Positions 33,701-44,918 of a stretch of 64,000 nucleotides of DNA are shown piece after piece. How positions within the stretch are numbered: the stretch's first letter is position 1; each line of letters starts with the position of its first letter. The notes beneath the pieces were generated by a model. That model saw only the letters and a program-made list of their open reading frames with translations, had not been told where the DNA came from and did no database searches. The stretch is from Liopterus haemorrhoidalis (Eukaryota; Arthropoda; Insecta; Coleoptera; Dytiscidae). The stretch lies in contig OZ020624.1 in assembly GCA_963971575.1 (NCBI GenBank), positions 29,400,356 through 29,464,355 on the forward strand, given 5' to 3'. The translations under genes and the position numbers were made by a program.

Positions 33701-33742
33701 TCAAAGTCGAACATCACGAAGGTCGTCCTGTTAGTGTTACTC
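33701..33742 (-). repeat. Right arm of 4.7 kb-spaced inverted repeat
   Basis: Reverse complement of 29041-29074, with GAGTAACACTAACAGGACGA as the shared core. It begins 10-15 bp beyond the tail of LINE family A copy 1. Confidence 0.6.
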
Positions 33743-33749
33743 TACTGTA

Positions 33750-35158
33750 TATTTCCACTTTCCATCAAAGTTTTAGACTTGCAGCTAGCTTTTATAATTA
33801 ATAATCATATGAAGAATTTTAATAGCAATTTACTTTTGCCATGATCATATTTGGCCACAATTTCTGTGTAATACAACTTAATTATTATTAATGTAGTATT
33901 TCACGAAGGTGTCATAATAATTACAACAGTAATCCACAATGTGGCAGCGTCATGTTACTGTTTCATTCTCAGCAAGATTATTTAATAGTCTCGTTAATAA
34001 TTTGAGATTGTTAGAGCGAACCACGGACCTGCCTCGCCAGCTATTGTGATAAAACGACCAATAAATTCAGGTTAATTTTCGGAATACAACTTCATTTACC
34101 TAAAGAATTAGGACAGTGGGTATTAAAACTATTATAACCTTAAATGACAATCATCAACAGTCTCATTATGTACAGCATGGAGGAGGATTATTCTAGGTCA
34201 GTTATTACGAAACCCAGAAGCACTCGCTTCCTTTTTACTGTCAAATAGGGGCCTCAGTACTGAGAGCGGTAATTTCAGAAATAAAATTGCATAATTATTT
34301 ACAATAAAATAATAGAGATGAACGAAAACAACTTTGACGTACACACTTTTAATTACCTTTGATGGTTTACGAAAATTTGTATTCTCTATAACGTTCGGAA
34401 AGTAAGCAATATTTCAAAAATTAAAAGAGATAGACCTGTGATTCGAATTTTTGGTCTTGTAAGGACCTAAATACCCCAAAGACAACTTTAGAACCAAACA
34501 ATAAAAAAATAAAAATTTTGAAAAATTTTGTTTTTTTAAAATTTTTTTTGGTAAATTAAAAAAATCATATCTTGTAAATGGTAAAAGATAAGCATTTGTG
34601 GTTTCAAAATTTGGATTCCTTATTTCTTGTTTAGTCTAAAGAAAAATTAGTGACGTCACTGATTTACTAAAACAATTTATATAGATTCTTAAACAAAACC
34701 CTTGAAATGGCAAAAAAATTGAGAAAATCGTAAGGGGTATACCTTAAAAAAAACGTGTTTTTTTACACAATTTTTTTTGTGCCTAAATGAGCTCAAAATT
34801 AGTATATATAAGTATTTTCGGCCGCAAATTATAAATATGACATTTGTTTTGAGCTTCGAGCAAAATATTTTGTGTTAAGTCTAAAAAACTAATTTTTGGA
34901 AATATTAATTTTTTACAAAACTCAAAAACTGACCATGCTAGAATTTTTTGGATATTTTTCTCGGACTATTAAGCCCAAAACGATTTAAAAAAAATAATAA
35001 AATAAAGTCGGACGAACCTTCCAAGAGTTTGGTTGAGAAACTCGGTAACGTGGTCGGTGTTAGGCTAAATCTATCATTGATAAATTGTGAACTTTTTATT
35101 ACGGTGTTAACTCGAAAACTGTATTACACCCTTTGAGTGTTATAAGGTCGCTAAGAGG
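33750..35158. other. no gene recognised
   Basis: The region holds homopolymer-rich sequence with one frame (34948-35136) that lacks any motif. It could be an old non-autonomous element, but no ends were found. Confidence 0.4.
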
Positions 35159-35166
35159 CTCTATTG

Positions 35167-35480
35167 CAGGGGTCGGGGAATATTTTTACCCATTACCCAG
35201 AAATATATTTCTTTACACCGACGATACCCCATTGGTTTGTAAAAAAAATCATAGATTATTTACATTGAAGGAATTATTGAATTCTTTAGAATTTACATAT
35301 TAATTAACAAAATATATATAAAATAATGCTATAAAATTATATATTTTTTTCTGTCGTATTTAGAAACGCACTTTTTATGATTTTTTGTCTTTATATCATT
35401 TATGTATATTAATATCTCATTACCCCCAAGAATTTCGTTTTTACCCCGTTTGGGGTAATTTACCCGTTCCCTGACCCCTG
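35167..35480. mobile_element. 314 bp hAT MITE with perfect 8 bp TSD
   Basis: CTCTATTG occurs at 35159-35166 and again at 35481-35488. Between them the left end reads CAGGGGTCGGGGAA and the right end is the reverse complement of CAGGGGTCAGGGAA. An 8 bp TSD with CAGGGGT-type ends is the hAT signature. Inside are repeats of TTACCC and GGGGTAA near both ends. It has no coding capacity. Confidence 0.92.
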
Positions 35481-35488
35481 CTCTATTG

Positions 35489-36550
35489 TGAAGCATATGG
35501 TTTTAGTAATATTTTGATGATTTCTCATGAGAGTAATGCAGCCGTCTATTACAAATTTGTTATAATAGAATTGTAAATTGTAAATTTGTGTAACTATTTG
35601 TCCTAAATTTATATTCTTAACTATCATTAAACCTAAATTAAATAAAATGCTTTTAAATCAAAGCATCTTATTCTTAAGTCATAAAAAATCATGGCAACTA
35701 GTTGGCGAACTTGGGATTTTCAAGATCGATCCGCTCTCAGATTTCATAAAAAAAAGAAGATTGGAAGATTCTCAAATTATTATACATACCATGAAGTACA
35801 ATAATATATTTACAAATCTATTCAAATTGACATTTCACAAATTATAACGTGACCCCCAACTGGGGCACCATATCATGATTCCGCATGTTTTAAATAAATA
35901 AATATATGTCCGTTTATAAAATGGTGGTACATTACTTTTGTAAACATTTTAATATCACTACTCACATAATTATTATTTAAGATCGGTTTACCGCCATTTT
36001 TTGCCTCAGATATGCTGATGATACAGGATAAAATGACAAATAAGGAACGGATTATTCTTCCTTATCTGTTGTTGGTTCTTTCTGTGTATCTCATACATCA
36101 ATATTCCTTAGATCTGGCAGATTTACTACGTCTTTCCAATTCCCGATGTATGTTTTTAGTATTCATTTGTCCATGTTTTTTTTTTAATGAATAGATTTTT
36201 TTTTTCCAACGTGTTAACCTCATGATATTATTTATTTTTAACGACAGGTAAATAAATTGGATTCGAGTATATAGTATTGATGCTGTATTTACTCAATTAA
36301 TTTAATGTCAGAGCAACCAAATTAAATTTTAGTTTAATTTGCTACATAAATGGATTGAAACTGGGAAATTTTTCATTTTGGATTGTAATTTTTCAACATG
36401 ATACCTCAAAAATAAATTAAAACAATGATTTACAAAATTTGTTGTAATATAATTTAACAACGAACTACAAAAAAAATAAAAACTATGGTATAACAAAGGA
36501 ACACTAAAGAAGTGTGGAAAAAAGTTATGGGTCCACTTCCTATACTCATT
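35489..36550. other. no gene recognised
   Basis: Frames at 35647-35847 and 36012-36194 have no motif. Confidence 0.4.
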
Positions 36551-36554
36551 CAAA

Positions 36555-36636
36555 TGGTCTAGATCAGCGGTTCTTAAACTGTGGTCCGCGGACCCCTGGC
36601 GTCCGCGAAACAATTTTGACATTAAAAAAGAAAAAA
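36555..36636. mobile_element. hAT-type terminal sequence, one end only
   Basis: CAGCGGTTCTTAAACTGTGG followed by TCCGCGGACCCC and GGCGTCCGCG is a typical hAT terminal and subterminal sequence, containing a CCGCGG hairpin. The matching right end was not found, so this is a solitary or truncated end. It lies next to the palindrome at 36637-36672. Confidence 0.6.
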
Positions 36637-36672
36637 GAAAAGTTGAGGGATATAAATATCCCTCAACTTTTC
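36637..36672. repeat. 36 bp near-perfect palindrome
   Basis: The arms are 17 bp each (GAAAAGTTGAGGGATAT and its exact reverse complement) separated by AA. It lies between the hAT-type end and the Harbinger element. Confidence 0.9.
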
Positions 36673-36690
36673 GGGCAAATAACTCATTTA

Positions 36691-37943
36691 GGGCCGGTCT
36701 CTCCACCCTCAGATAAAGTGACTGGTAACGTTATCTGACGGATAAAAACAATAAAGCGTCTTTCCACCTTCAAACAAAGTTATTCCTACGAATAAACTAT
36801 GCTATCTGGTAGATAAGTTATTCAGTAGTCAAAGTAGCCAATAAGTAACAAATAAGTGCTGTCACTGTCAAAAAGTTAGAAATTAAATGATTTCTTGGTA
36901 CAATAAATTGCAAAATGGACTTGAAAAAATATAATTTGTTTGAATTTTATTATTTGTAGAAATAATGCTTTAACTCCAAAATAACAGTGCACCAGTCCAC
37001 GGTGAGAAAAAATATGGAAAAAGTATCTCGTGCAATATCCAGCTTATGTCTGATTTCATTTGTATGCCTTGTACGGGAAATTAAATACACAAATTTCAAC
37101 GAGTATTTTACGAAATTGCCCGTTATCCACGAGTGGTTGCAGCTTGGGATGAAATGTTAGTGAAACTGCTTTCTTCTGTGAAAAAAAGGCTGAAGTAAAC
37201 GGTGTCGAGGAGGATATTTTACATTAAACGTTAGCCGGGATCTACGCCTTACAATATAATGTTTAATAATTCTAATATTCGCTTCGAATTTGAGCAATAA
37301 GATTATAATTGGTATAGTAGCAACTGCAGTATTACGCAACTTTAACGTTACAAGAGTGGATATGAAGAACCAACCACAAAAGATCAGTTCTGTGTCGGTG
37401 ACGTACCTGAAGAAACTGATTACTCAGAAAAAATTAAAATTAAAGAATACTCCATGATTTAATTATCTTATTTTCAAATTTATTATAACTTATTTTGTAT
37501 TTACATCAATCATAATAAAATTAAAAAATTAAATAAACGTAGAACAATTATTATTAATATCTACTATCTATTTTTCATTCCCCCAATTTTATTACATGCT
37601 TACGACATTAATAATTGCTAAAATCTTGTATAACGCATACATAAATTTAATTTTGTTAATGACAATAACCAGAAAACAGCTCGACAGCTGTCAGTTTACC
37701 AATTTATTTATTTATTTCCATAGAGAAACAAACAAAAAATCTTTCTCAACGCCTAATTCAGTTACACATTCAGTGTTACCAATCTGAGGATTCAATATGT
37801 CAGTCTCATTATCCGTCAGATAGCTATCTGACAGATAAATATGAATTGAAAGACGAAATGACATTTATCCAACAGATAAAGTATCAGATATTTTTATCTA
37901 TCAGATAGTTACCCAGAAGTTTATAAGGTGGAAAGACCGGCCC
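36691..37943 (+). mobile_element. PIF/Harbinger element with TTA TSD
   Basis: TTA lies at 36688-36690 and 37944-37946. The left end reads GGGCCGGTCTCTCCACC; the right end is the reverse complement of GGGCCGGTCTTTCCACC. Subterminal copies of ATCTGA-AGATAAA occur at both ends. A 3 bp TTA duplication with GG-starting TIRs fits PIF/Harbinger. At 1253 bp it is short for an autonomous copy, but a remnant of transposase is present inside. Confidence 0.85.
37175..37420 (+). pseudogene. Harbinger transposase C-terminal remnant
   Basis: The plus strand reads RGGYFTLNVSRDLRL near 37207 and, after stops, KIIIGIVATAVLRNFNVTR at about 37297-37355. Harbinger nucleases have a closely similar order near the C-terminus: an RRFP-L---LRL block followed by IVATAVLHN. 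The frame is broken in between and the DDE residues were not located. It fits the TIR and TSD evidence for the surrounding element. Confidence 0.6.
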
Positions 37944-37946
37944 TTA

Positions 37947-38885
37947 ATAAAAATCCTACATGGTCAGGAATTTTTGTACTTGTTGTTACCTAACTAGTTA
38001 TTGACATAACTAATAATTAAGTAAAATTTAATTATGTTTATTCAACTGCAAATTATTTACAGAAAATATAATGTTTGTATGAGCTTAACGTATCATAATT
38101 TGTAACTTTTCTTAAAGAATAATTGTGTCTAACAAAGGATGTAATTTGCTAATTTCCACTGTTTTTCCTTGCAAATCTCTCGTATACCTTTTACGGGATT
38201 TTTCTCGTAATCTACCTTAGCTGCATGAAGTGAACCAATGACATTTCAGAACTAGATATCAAAAATAAGCAAAGCCCGCCTAGCTTTTCCTAACTTTCAA
38301 AACGTTTTGTGCTATTTAAGAATTTTTATTTTTATTATTTTTTTAAATTTAATTCTCTATTTGTTGACAGATTTTGTGAAAGTTGATGGTAAACTTCATC
38401 ACATTTCGGTATTAATTCAACAATAACAAATGAAATTTTAAGCGTTTTCATCTCTAGAAACTGCTATTGTGTGAAAAAGTTTTGAAATGCTGTTTAAAAT
38501 TTAACACATAAAATAAAATAAAGGAAATATTATTGCAGAGTCTATAACCGTAGGGCGTTTTTATTAAAGCAACGAACACAAACAAAGATAAAATATGTAA
38601 TACGATACTTTGAAAAAAAAAGATGTTACATGGGTTTTATAAGCAAAAAATTGAATTTTTTATTTTAATAAAAATTAAATTTTTCAACGAATTTCAACTC
38701 AAAGAACGTTCTTTATAGATTTTGTCTTATACCGTCACCCACATAAGCTTATAGTCTTACAGTCTTACATAGCTGTAGTGCTGGTATGCAGCGTCGAGCT
38801 ATATGTCTCGACATAATACTGGTCTTCCCGTCTTCTATTACCCAATTAACTTTTGACTATTGATCTAATAGTTATATTGTACGTC
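37947..38885. other. no gene recognised
   Basis: AT-rich, no motif-bearing frame. Confidence 0.45.
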
Positions 38886-38889
38886 CCAC

Positions 38890-39715
38890 CTAGCACAGAA
38901 TCGGTAGTCGAAAATTCCATATTGCATTTATTGGAATTTCTCCTTTCCAACCTAGAAACGACGGACCCTCCTGGATATCGAGACCGAACAGATGTTTGTG
39001 ATCAAATTCTAAAGTCCAGCTGAGAGATCCTGGGAGGGGGAAGAAAAGAGACCCAAATTCCAAGTGCCGTATTTATTGGAATTACTCCTTCCCCACCTTG
39101 AGGATACTGACAGCCACTATGCTGGACATAATCCTCCTGGATATCGAGAACAGATGTTCGTGATCCAATACTCATGTCCAACTGAATAAAACTTCTTCCT
39201 TAAGGGGACAGAAAAGAGATCCAAATTCCAACTGCCCCATTTATTGGAACGACTCCATACTCACTTCCTCTACTGACATCCACCAAGCCAGGCATAATCC
39301 TCCTGGCTATCGAGACCAAACAGATGTTTGTGATCGAATTCTTAAGTCCAACTAAGAAAAACATATCTCTTAAGAGGAGAGAAAAGATATCCAAATTCTA
39401 AGTGCCGCTTTTACTGGAATTACTCCTTCCCCACCTCGGGGTTACTGACAGCCACTAGGCTGGGCATAACCCTCTTGGATATCGAGACCGAACAGATGTT
39501 TGTGATCCAATTCTCATGTCCAACTGAGTAAAACTTCTCCCTTAAGGGGCAGAAAAGGGAACCAAATTACAAGTGCCACATTTATTGGAACTACTCCTTC
39601 CTTACATCGAGGTTACTGACAGCCAGTAAGCCGGACATAACCCTCCTGGATATCGAGACCAAACAGATGTTTGTGATCGAATTCTCAAGTCCAGTTGAGA
39701 AGAAAATAAGCTATT
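38890..39715. repeat. Tandem array, 166-172 bp period, 5 units
   Basis: The block TGGATATCGAGACC-AACAGATG starts at 38972, 39138, 39304 (variant), 39476 and 39647. Each unit also carries TTATTGGAA-TACTCCTTCCCCACCT, TACTGACA-CCA, CATAA-CCTCCTGG, TTTGTGATC-AATTCT and AGTCCAACTGAG. The spacing is 166, 166, 172 and 171 bp. Units 2 and 4, and 3 and 5, share variants (for example ATCCAATTCTCATG versus ATCGAATTCT-AAG), which suggests a higher-order dimer. It ends 130 bp downstream of a minus-strand LINE. Confidence 0.9.
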
Positions 39716-39842
39716 GGTGTCTGAAATTACTGTGCTTACACAATTGAACTTATATTAGATGACGAATATTGGTTGCCTGTAAGAAGTTGAGTACGTTATT
39801 AGTCATTGTGGAGTCTAGTCTTAAGTTGTTTTTAAGATCTTG

Positions 39843-40870
39843 TTATAAATTGTAGTTTGTACGTAAGTTAGTGTAAAGTTGGCAATTAATTAGTATGTGG
39901 TTAACGGTGAGTTGTTCGTTACGTGCCTCACATAGTTTGTTGTTTAGTCTTGCCATGAGGTGTTCGTGTGTATATCTGGTGTGTCCAATTCTGAGTCTTG
40001 TCATTATTACTTGTTCTCGTCTGTTGGTGCCTGAGTTCCAGTTTTGTATGTCGTCCATAACTGTTCGTAGTTTGTTGTTGGTAGTTTCGCGCCACTTAGT
40101 CAGTCTGATCGTGTGGAGTTTCGTCTTATGTAGGTTCTGTTGGGGGGTAGGGTATAGTCTTGCCATGAGGTGTTCGTGTGTATGTCTAGTGTGTCCAATT
40201 CTGAGTCATGTCATTATTACTTGTTCTCGTCTGTTGGTGCCTGAGTTCCAGTTTTGTACGTCGTCCTTCACTGTTCGTAGTTTGTTGTTGGTAGTTTCGC
40301 GCCACTTAGTCAGTCTACTCGTGTGGAGTTTCGTCTTGATGATCTGTCTTATGTACGTTTTGTTGGAGGGTAGGTAGAGTGTATCTTCATGACAGGTGGA
40401 ATCTCGGGTAGCTGTGTTGGCACGTTCGTTGCCTTCTACGCCAATGTGGACAGGAACCCAGATGAGGTGAACTGTTTTCGTTGGTTCCGCTGTCATCTGG
40501 TGTACTTGGTCTTGAATTTGATGACTGTTTCTTTTGAGTATGTGTTGTTGTACACTCAGAGAGTCAGAGACGGCTATGTTTCGGTAGGTGGTATCTGATG
40601 CCATTACGAGTACTTTCAGAATTGCTACCGCTTCTGTTTCGAACACACTACTAGTTGCTGGTAACTAGTACGTTTTACTCTCCTCGTTATGTACAGCAGC
40701 TATAGTACAGTTGTTGTCAGTTTTTGACGCGTCTGTGTCATAAAACTGACATACGTGCAGCACTGTAGTTCCGCGAACTTGGTTTTTAACATTGTTGGTT
40801 CTGATTTTTTTATATTTACTTGTGTGTTTATTGAAGTTAGTGTTCAAGTGAAGACTTAACAACGTAAAAA
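39843..40870 (-). mobile_element. I-group LINE, RNase H remnant with internal duplication
   Basis: Reading down the minus strand: FYDTDASKT near 40740 (first catalytic Asp of RNase H), then FETEAVAILKVL (Glu), NIAVSDSLSVQQHI (Asp), and HLIWVPVHIGVEGNERANTA (last site). A C-terminal tail follows, TKLHTSRLTKWRETTNNKLR and MTRLRIGHTRYTHEHLMARL. A frameshift lies between the first two pieces (40665-40862 and 40206-40646). A 210 bp segment is repeated in tandem, so the tail occurs twice. The RT is missing. All the catalytic RNase H residues appear kept, but the gene is broken. Confidence 0.85.
39948..40348. repeat. 210 bp tandem duplication within LINE tail
   Basis: TCTTGCCATGAGGTGTTCGT starts at 39948 and 40158. 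The two units are more than 90% alike by eye. The first lacks the 12 bp GATGATCTGTCT present in the second. Confidence 0.9.
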
Positions 40871-41037
40871 GTGTGACATAATGTTAGGGAGTTGGGACAA
40901 AAATTGAAACTACAATAAACATATTCATAATCAATATTCTCCTATCTAATGGATAATTAATGTCTTTCGAACATTGTTAATCGTTTTTTCATTTTTTATG
41001 TGCTCCTGTAATTTATCATATACATCTAAACCTTTCT

Positions 41038-41040
<3 letters not shown>

Positions 41041-41095
<55 letters not shown>
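41041..41095. repeat. (AT)27 microsatellite
   Basis: An uninterrupted AT run of about 55 bp. No adjoining element was identified. Confidence 0.95.
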
Positions 41096-41098
<3 letters not shown>

Positions 41099-41640
41099 AT
41101 ATGTATTTCAGTTTAACCCTGCATGTAATTTTAAGAAACCATAGATCAAGGTCATTGTTGAAAAGATTGTAGATATTAACATTTTCCTAACATGTTAAGG
41201 ATCAATTGTGGCGACATTTTAGGTATTTCCTTTCCCGAAAAAGGAACAAGATCATATTATTAGTTAGGTAACACTTGGCATTTTATTGTTTTCGTACACG
41301 CGACTGAATGAGAACCACAATAATCGACTTTATTTCAAGCCCTAATGGAATCTAAACACTGTATTTAAATGGCAATGACACGTTATACGATAAGGCCGTA
41401 TTGACGGATCACGTGGTCGAATGTAATCAATCATTGAAGAATGAAAGATGAGGTCACCCGTATTGGGGAAAGGGATAATAAAAATAGTATATTATTGGAA
41501 AAATTTTCATTATTTGCTAAAGGATGCTAAACGAATTTTGAGAATCATACATTAAATTATATATCTTTACTAAGCAGGCTTCTCAAGTAATTACCAAATT
41601 AAGTACAGTGGTGTCTGTTACCAATGCCAAATCGAGAGGT
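41096..41640. other. no gene recognised
   Basis: No motif-bearing frame between the microsatellite and the mariner end. Confidence 0.45.
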
Positions 41641-41642
41641 AT

Positions 41643-42262
41643 TTACGAGGGTTATTCGTAAACTAAGATCTGATTCCTTATAAAAAAGGAACCATCACAG
41701 ATGTTTTCATTTTTTTTTTATTTAATTCCTTACATCTTTGTCTATTTTTCTACATAGTTTTCATTTTTTTTAAAAACATTTATCATAACGTTCTACGAGC
41801 TTTTGTATGCCTTAGTCATAGAAATCTGCCGCCTATGAGGATAACCAGTCTTCGACTGCTTCTTTCACTTCGTCATCTGTGGCGAAACGCTTCCGCCGAG
41901 AAACTGTAGGTAGCAGAACAGGTGAAAATCGCTGGGCGCCAAGTCTGGACTGTACGGTGGGTGGTCAATCTGTTCTCACCCAAAAGATATGATCAGAATT
42001 TGGGTGTGAATGGCAGATTGGGGTCTGGCATTGTCATGCAGCAAAAAAACGCCAGAGGTCAGAAAGCCACGTCGCTTATTCTGTATTGCACAAGTTTAGT
42101 CAGGGTAGGGCAGCAAGCAGCTGCATTTATTGTTGTCCCTTGCTTCATAAATTCGACTAATAAGACTCCATGTCTATCCCAAAACACGGTTGCCATAATA
42201 TTGCGTGTTGAGATTGTCTGCTTGGCTTTGGCTGGTGATGTCGTGTGACGCCATTCCATTGA
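41643..42262 (-). pseudogene. mariner transposase, C-terminal half
   Basis: The minus strand reads MEWRHTTSPAKAKQTIST, then IMATVFWDRHGVLLVEF, then TINAAACCPTLTKL. After a frame shift it continues GVFLLHDNARPQSA (second catalytic Asp) and HPPYSPDLAPSDFHLF (third Asp). The C-terminus follows with stops. The lower-coordinate end (TACGAGGGTTATTCGTAAAC at about 41647) resembles a mariner TIR. The N-terminal half is absent, and a LINE fragment begins at the break. Confidence 0.85.
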
Positions 42263-42264
42263 CT

Positions 42265-42548
42265 GACAATATAAAAATCTGGCTAAAGTTGGTGATTTTT
42301 TTCACAACTCTTTCCATTTATTTCTGTCCTTCGTCAAAGCTTTAGCCTTCCTTCAATCTATTTATCTTTATTTAACCAGATTCTTCAGTTCATCAACTCC
42401 ATGCTTTCCTTCGCTTTCCTTTGCGATATCTACTGGATATTCTCGCTGTTATGACTCTTTTTGCTTCCGCGTCATTATTCATCCTATTTAAATGTCCATC
42501 ATCGAATCGTCCTTCTTCAATAGTTTGTTTAACAGGTTTCGTGCCTGA
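42265..42548 (-). pseudogene. LINE RT C-terminus remnant
   Basis: The minus strand reads GHLNRMNNDAEAKRVITARI, then YRKGKRRKAWS and an EESG-like tail. This is the GH-RM and basic-linker region near the C-terminus of the same broad LINE group as the copy at 2195-2808 (WFGHLVRMTDNRP, RGRQKKTWNDVV). It has stops, and is sandwiched between two transposase fragments. Confidence 0.6.
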
Positions 42549-42569
42549 CTTTTTTCTGAAAGTGTTCTA

Positions 42570-43110
42570 CTCAAAAGAGCCAAAAATGTGCGTTTCCATT
42601 GCAGCAAAATATATGCACAAGTCAGTAGATTTTGTGAGGTATTGGGTGAAACGTTATAAAATTAATAAAAATGTTGACGATTTACCTAATCGTGGATTAA
42701 AAAAAGTGACTAAAAAACAAAATAAAGTGGAATTATTCGGTGGAAATCCAAGAAAAACCCGTACAACTCCTATTACATAACCACCGATAATCTTATACAT
42801 TCAAGATAAAGTAATTTTTTACGTTTTTAAAAATAATCCTTTGTTACCTTTACGTACATACCAGGCAATTTTGTTAATAAAACATTAAGTTAAGTCTAAT
42901 TACCTTGAGAAGTCGTTTAGTTGAAAATGGTATTAAATTCAGGAGCCTCAAACAAAAACCATTGTTATCGGTGAAACATGTCGAAAACGACTCGCTTGGG
43001 CCAGGGAAGTTTAGACCGCGATTGGAGTGATGTGGTTTTCTTTGATGAATATAGTTTTTACATACGGGGTATATGAAATATAAGCTTCGAACCAAAAACT
43101 TTCAAAATTT
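42570..43110 (+). pseudogene. Tc1/mariner-like transposase, N-terminal and middle part
   Basis: The frame at 42421-42780 includes AAKYMHKSVDFVRYWVKRYK and NKNVDDLPNRGLKKVTKKQN, the helix-turn-helix and arginine-rich hook of a Tc1-like transposase. After a gap the plus strand continues SRRLVENGIKFRSLKQKPLL and, in a shifted frame, RDWSDVVFFDEYSFYIRG, the first catalytic Asp block (FFDE). Many frameshifts. The next feature probably completes the protein. Confidence 0.7.
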
Positions 43111-43259
43111 AGATCAGCAAACACGTCAAATACGACAGATATGGAGATCACTGGCAAAGTATGCCGAAAAGCTGGTAGAAAGTACCGAAAAGATGCCAAG
43201 CAATAATTGATAATAATGGAGATTGGATCAATTATTAGGTAGTAGCGTAATAATATTTA

Positions 43260-43515
43260 CAGTAAATTACTTGACGTTGAAGATATAGCAAAAGTTAAGC
43301 CAGTAATGAGAGGAAAACGTCGTGGATCTCAAAGAAAATGCGGGATATTTCTCCACGACAAGGCTCGTCCTCATACCGCCAAGCTGACCCAAGAAGCCAT
43401 TGAAGAAATGGGTTGAGAGATGCTACCTCATTCTCCCTACAGTCCAGATTTGGCTCCTCCTGATTTTCATTTGTTTGGTCCACTCAAGGAGGCATTACGT
43501 GGAAAAAAAATTTTC
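43260..43515 (+). pseudogene. Tc1/mariner-like transposase, C-terminal part
   Basis: The plus strand reads VMRGKRRGSQRK, then GIFLHDKARPHTAKLTQ (second catalytic Asp, with the usual Asn changed to Lys), then a stop, then MLPHSPYSPDLAPPDFHLFG (third catalytic Asp) and PLKEALRGKK. It may belong with the fragment just upstream. It is inactive. Confidence 0.8.
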
Positions 43516-43519
43516 CTTT

Positions 43520-44610
43520 TCTCTCTTATAGTTCGCTAAAAATCAACAAGGACGCCTTATTATACAGACACATGGAGATGTCACGCCAATGAAGATGAAA
43601 ATGACGTCTTTGGTGTACACAGATTAAAAATATAGTCGCTTCAGCAGACCTAAGATCGCTTCAAGCTGTCGCTCCAATTTTGATTTACATCATAATGATG
43701 ACTATAATTTACTTTACAATGATGATTGCTACAATGATTATAATGATGATTTAATACATTTTATGTGAATTTTTGGAAAACACCCGGCATTTTATTTCTG
43801 CCCCGGGCTCCCCGATTGTTAGCGGCAGCTTTGGTGTTAGATTTTAGTTAATTTTTCGCATACTGATAAAATTTTTGCAGGTGTACAAAACAGATATTCA
43901 TTTTGATAAAATATCATTTTAATCATAATAATACTTTTGTCCCCTACTCTGTTAACTAAAAAGTTTGCTCGTTTCATTACACTGATAAAATAAATTCGAA
44001 TTTACGTACTTAAAACGATAAATTATAAATAACGACTAAGGACAGTAAAAGTTGCTTAGAACGAAACTTTTAGCAATTCATATTCTTGATTATAGCGTTA
44101 ATTTTCGGCGCAGTGTTGCTTCTGACGATAATACCTTTACGTTCTCGCCGTCTTTAACTTATTATCAATTTCTAAACGTTTTATTTGTTACGTTGGCAAA
44201 CATGATACATTGTAAAGTTGGTAATGAGCTGGTGAGCTATTCTCTCAAGTTTTCCTATATTTTGCGGTAGGCTTTATATTAACGTTCGCCCTATTCTGGT
44301 TAACCTCATTCCCCCTTCATTAGAGCATTTTTTATCGCTTTTATAAAATTCGAGTTTTTTAATTAATTTTAATTACAGATACGTGAATTTATGTTACAAA
44401 TTTTCAATAATGGTAATGGGAATTTTAACACACATTAAAGGAATAAACTATCGATTTTTAAATTTTTTTATCAAACATTTCACACAATTATACTACCCCT
44501 CAAAGTTCAACTGTGTTTAGATAGCACACACATACACACACTTATTAAATCAGTCCCTCTTTAGTTAAAATTTATAACAACTGTCAGTTAACCCAGACTT
44601 TAAAGAAATC
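43520..44610. other. no gene recognised
   Basis: Holds a GATGATT/ATAATG-rich simple stretch at about 43690-43755 and a motif-free frame at 44052-44270. Confidence 0.4.
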
Positions 44611-44614
44611 AAAA

Positions 44615-44845
44615 CACAGGAACTTTGATGGGCTGGATATGTCCAAAGAGTACCAAACCTCTTCATCAAGTCGGTCTGGGATGGAGAGCCGGCAGAAAAA
44701 CGTTCCATAAGCCGTCCATGGTTGTGTTGGAGAGACAAAATCAACACAGATCTAAGAACTTTGAAAATCAAGAATAGTCAAAGATAAAAAATAATTATAG
44801 AGTGGAAGGAGCTAGTAGAGTCAGCTAGGACTCTACTAGACTTGT
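44615..44845 (+). pseudogene. LINE RT C-terminus remnant
   Basis: The plus strand reads WAGYVQRVPNLFIKSVWDGE, then SISRPWLCWRDKINTDLRTL and EWKELVESARTLLDL. This is the WAGH-QRM, GRP--RW and EA-T-L order at the C-terminus of certain LINE reverse transcriptases. The rest of the RT is missing. Confidence 0.7.
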
Positions 44846-44918
44846 AAAGCTAGGGAGTAAATTGGTAAAAGGGGTAAAAAAATATGAGTAGAGAATTACC
44901 GCTCCATAACTATAATAT

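Noticed and set aside
38890..39715. Five-unit repeat considered as a CRISPR array.
   Set aside because: Units are about 170 bp and are conserved throughout, with no short repeat/variable spacer alternation.
39895..40377. 160-codon plus-strand frame with an apparent internal protein repeat.
   Set aside because: Antisense of the duplicated LINE RNase H tail; the protein repeat simply mirrors the 210 bp duplication.
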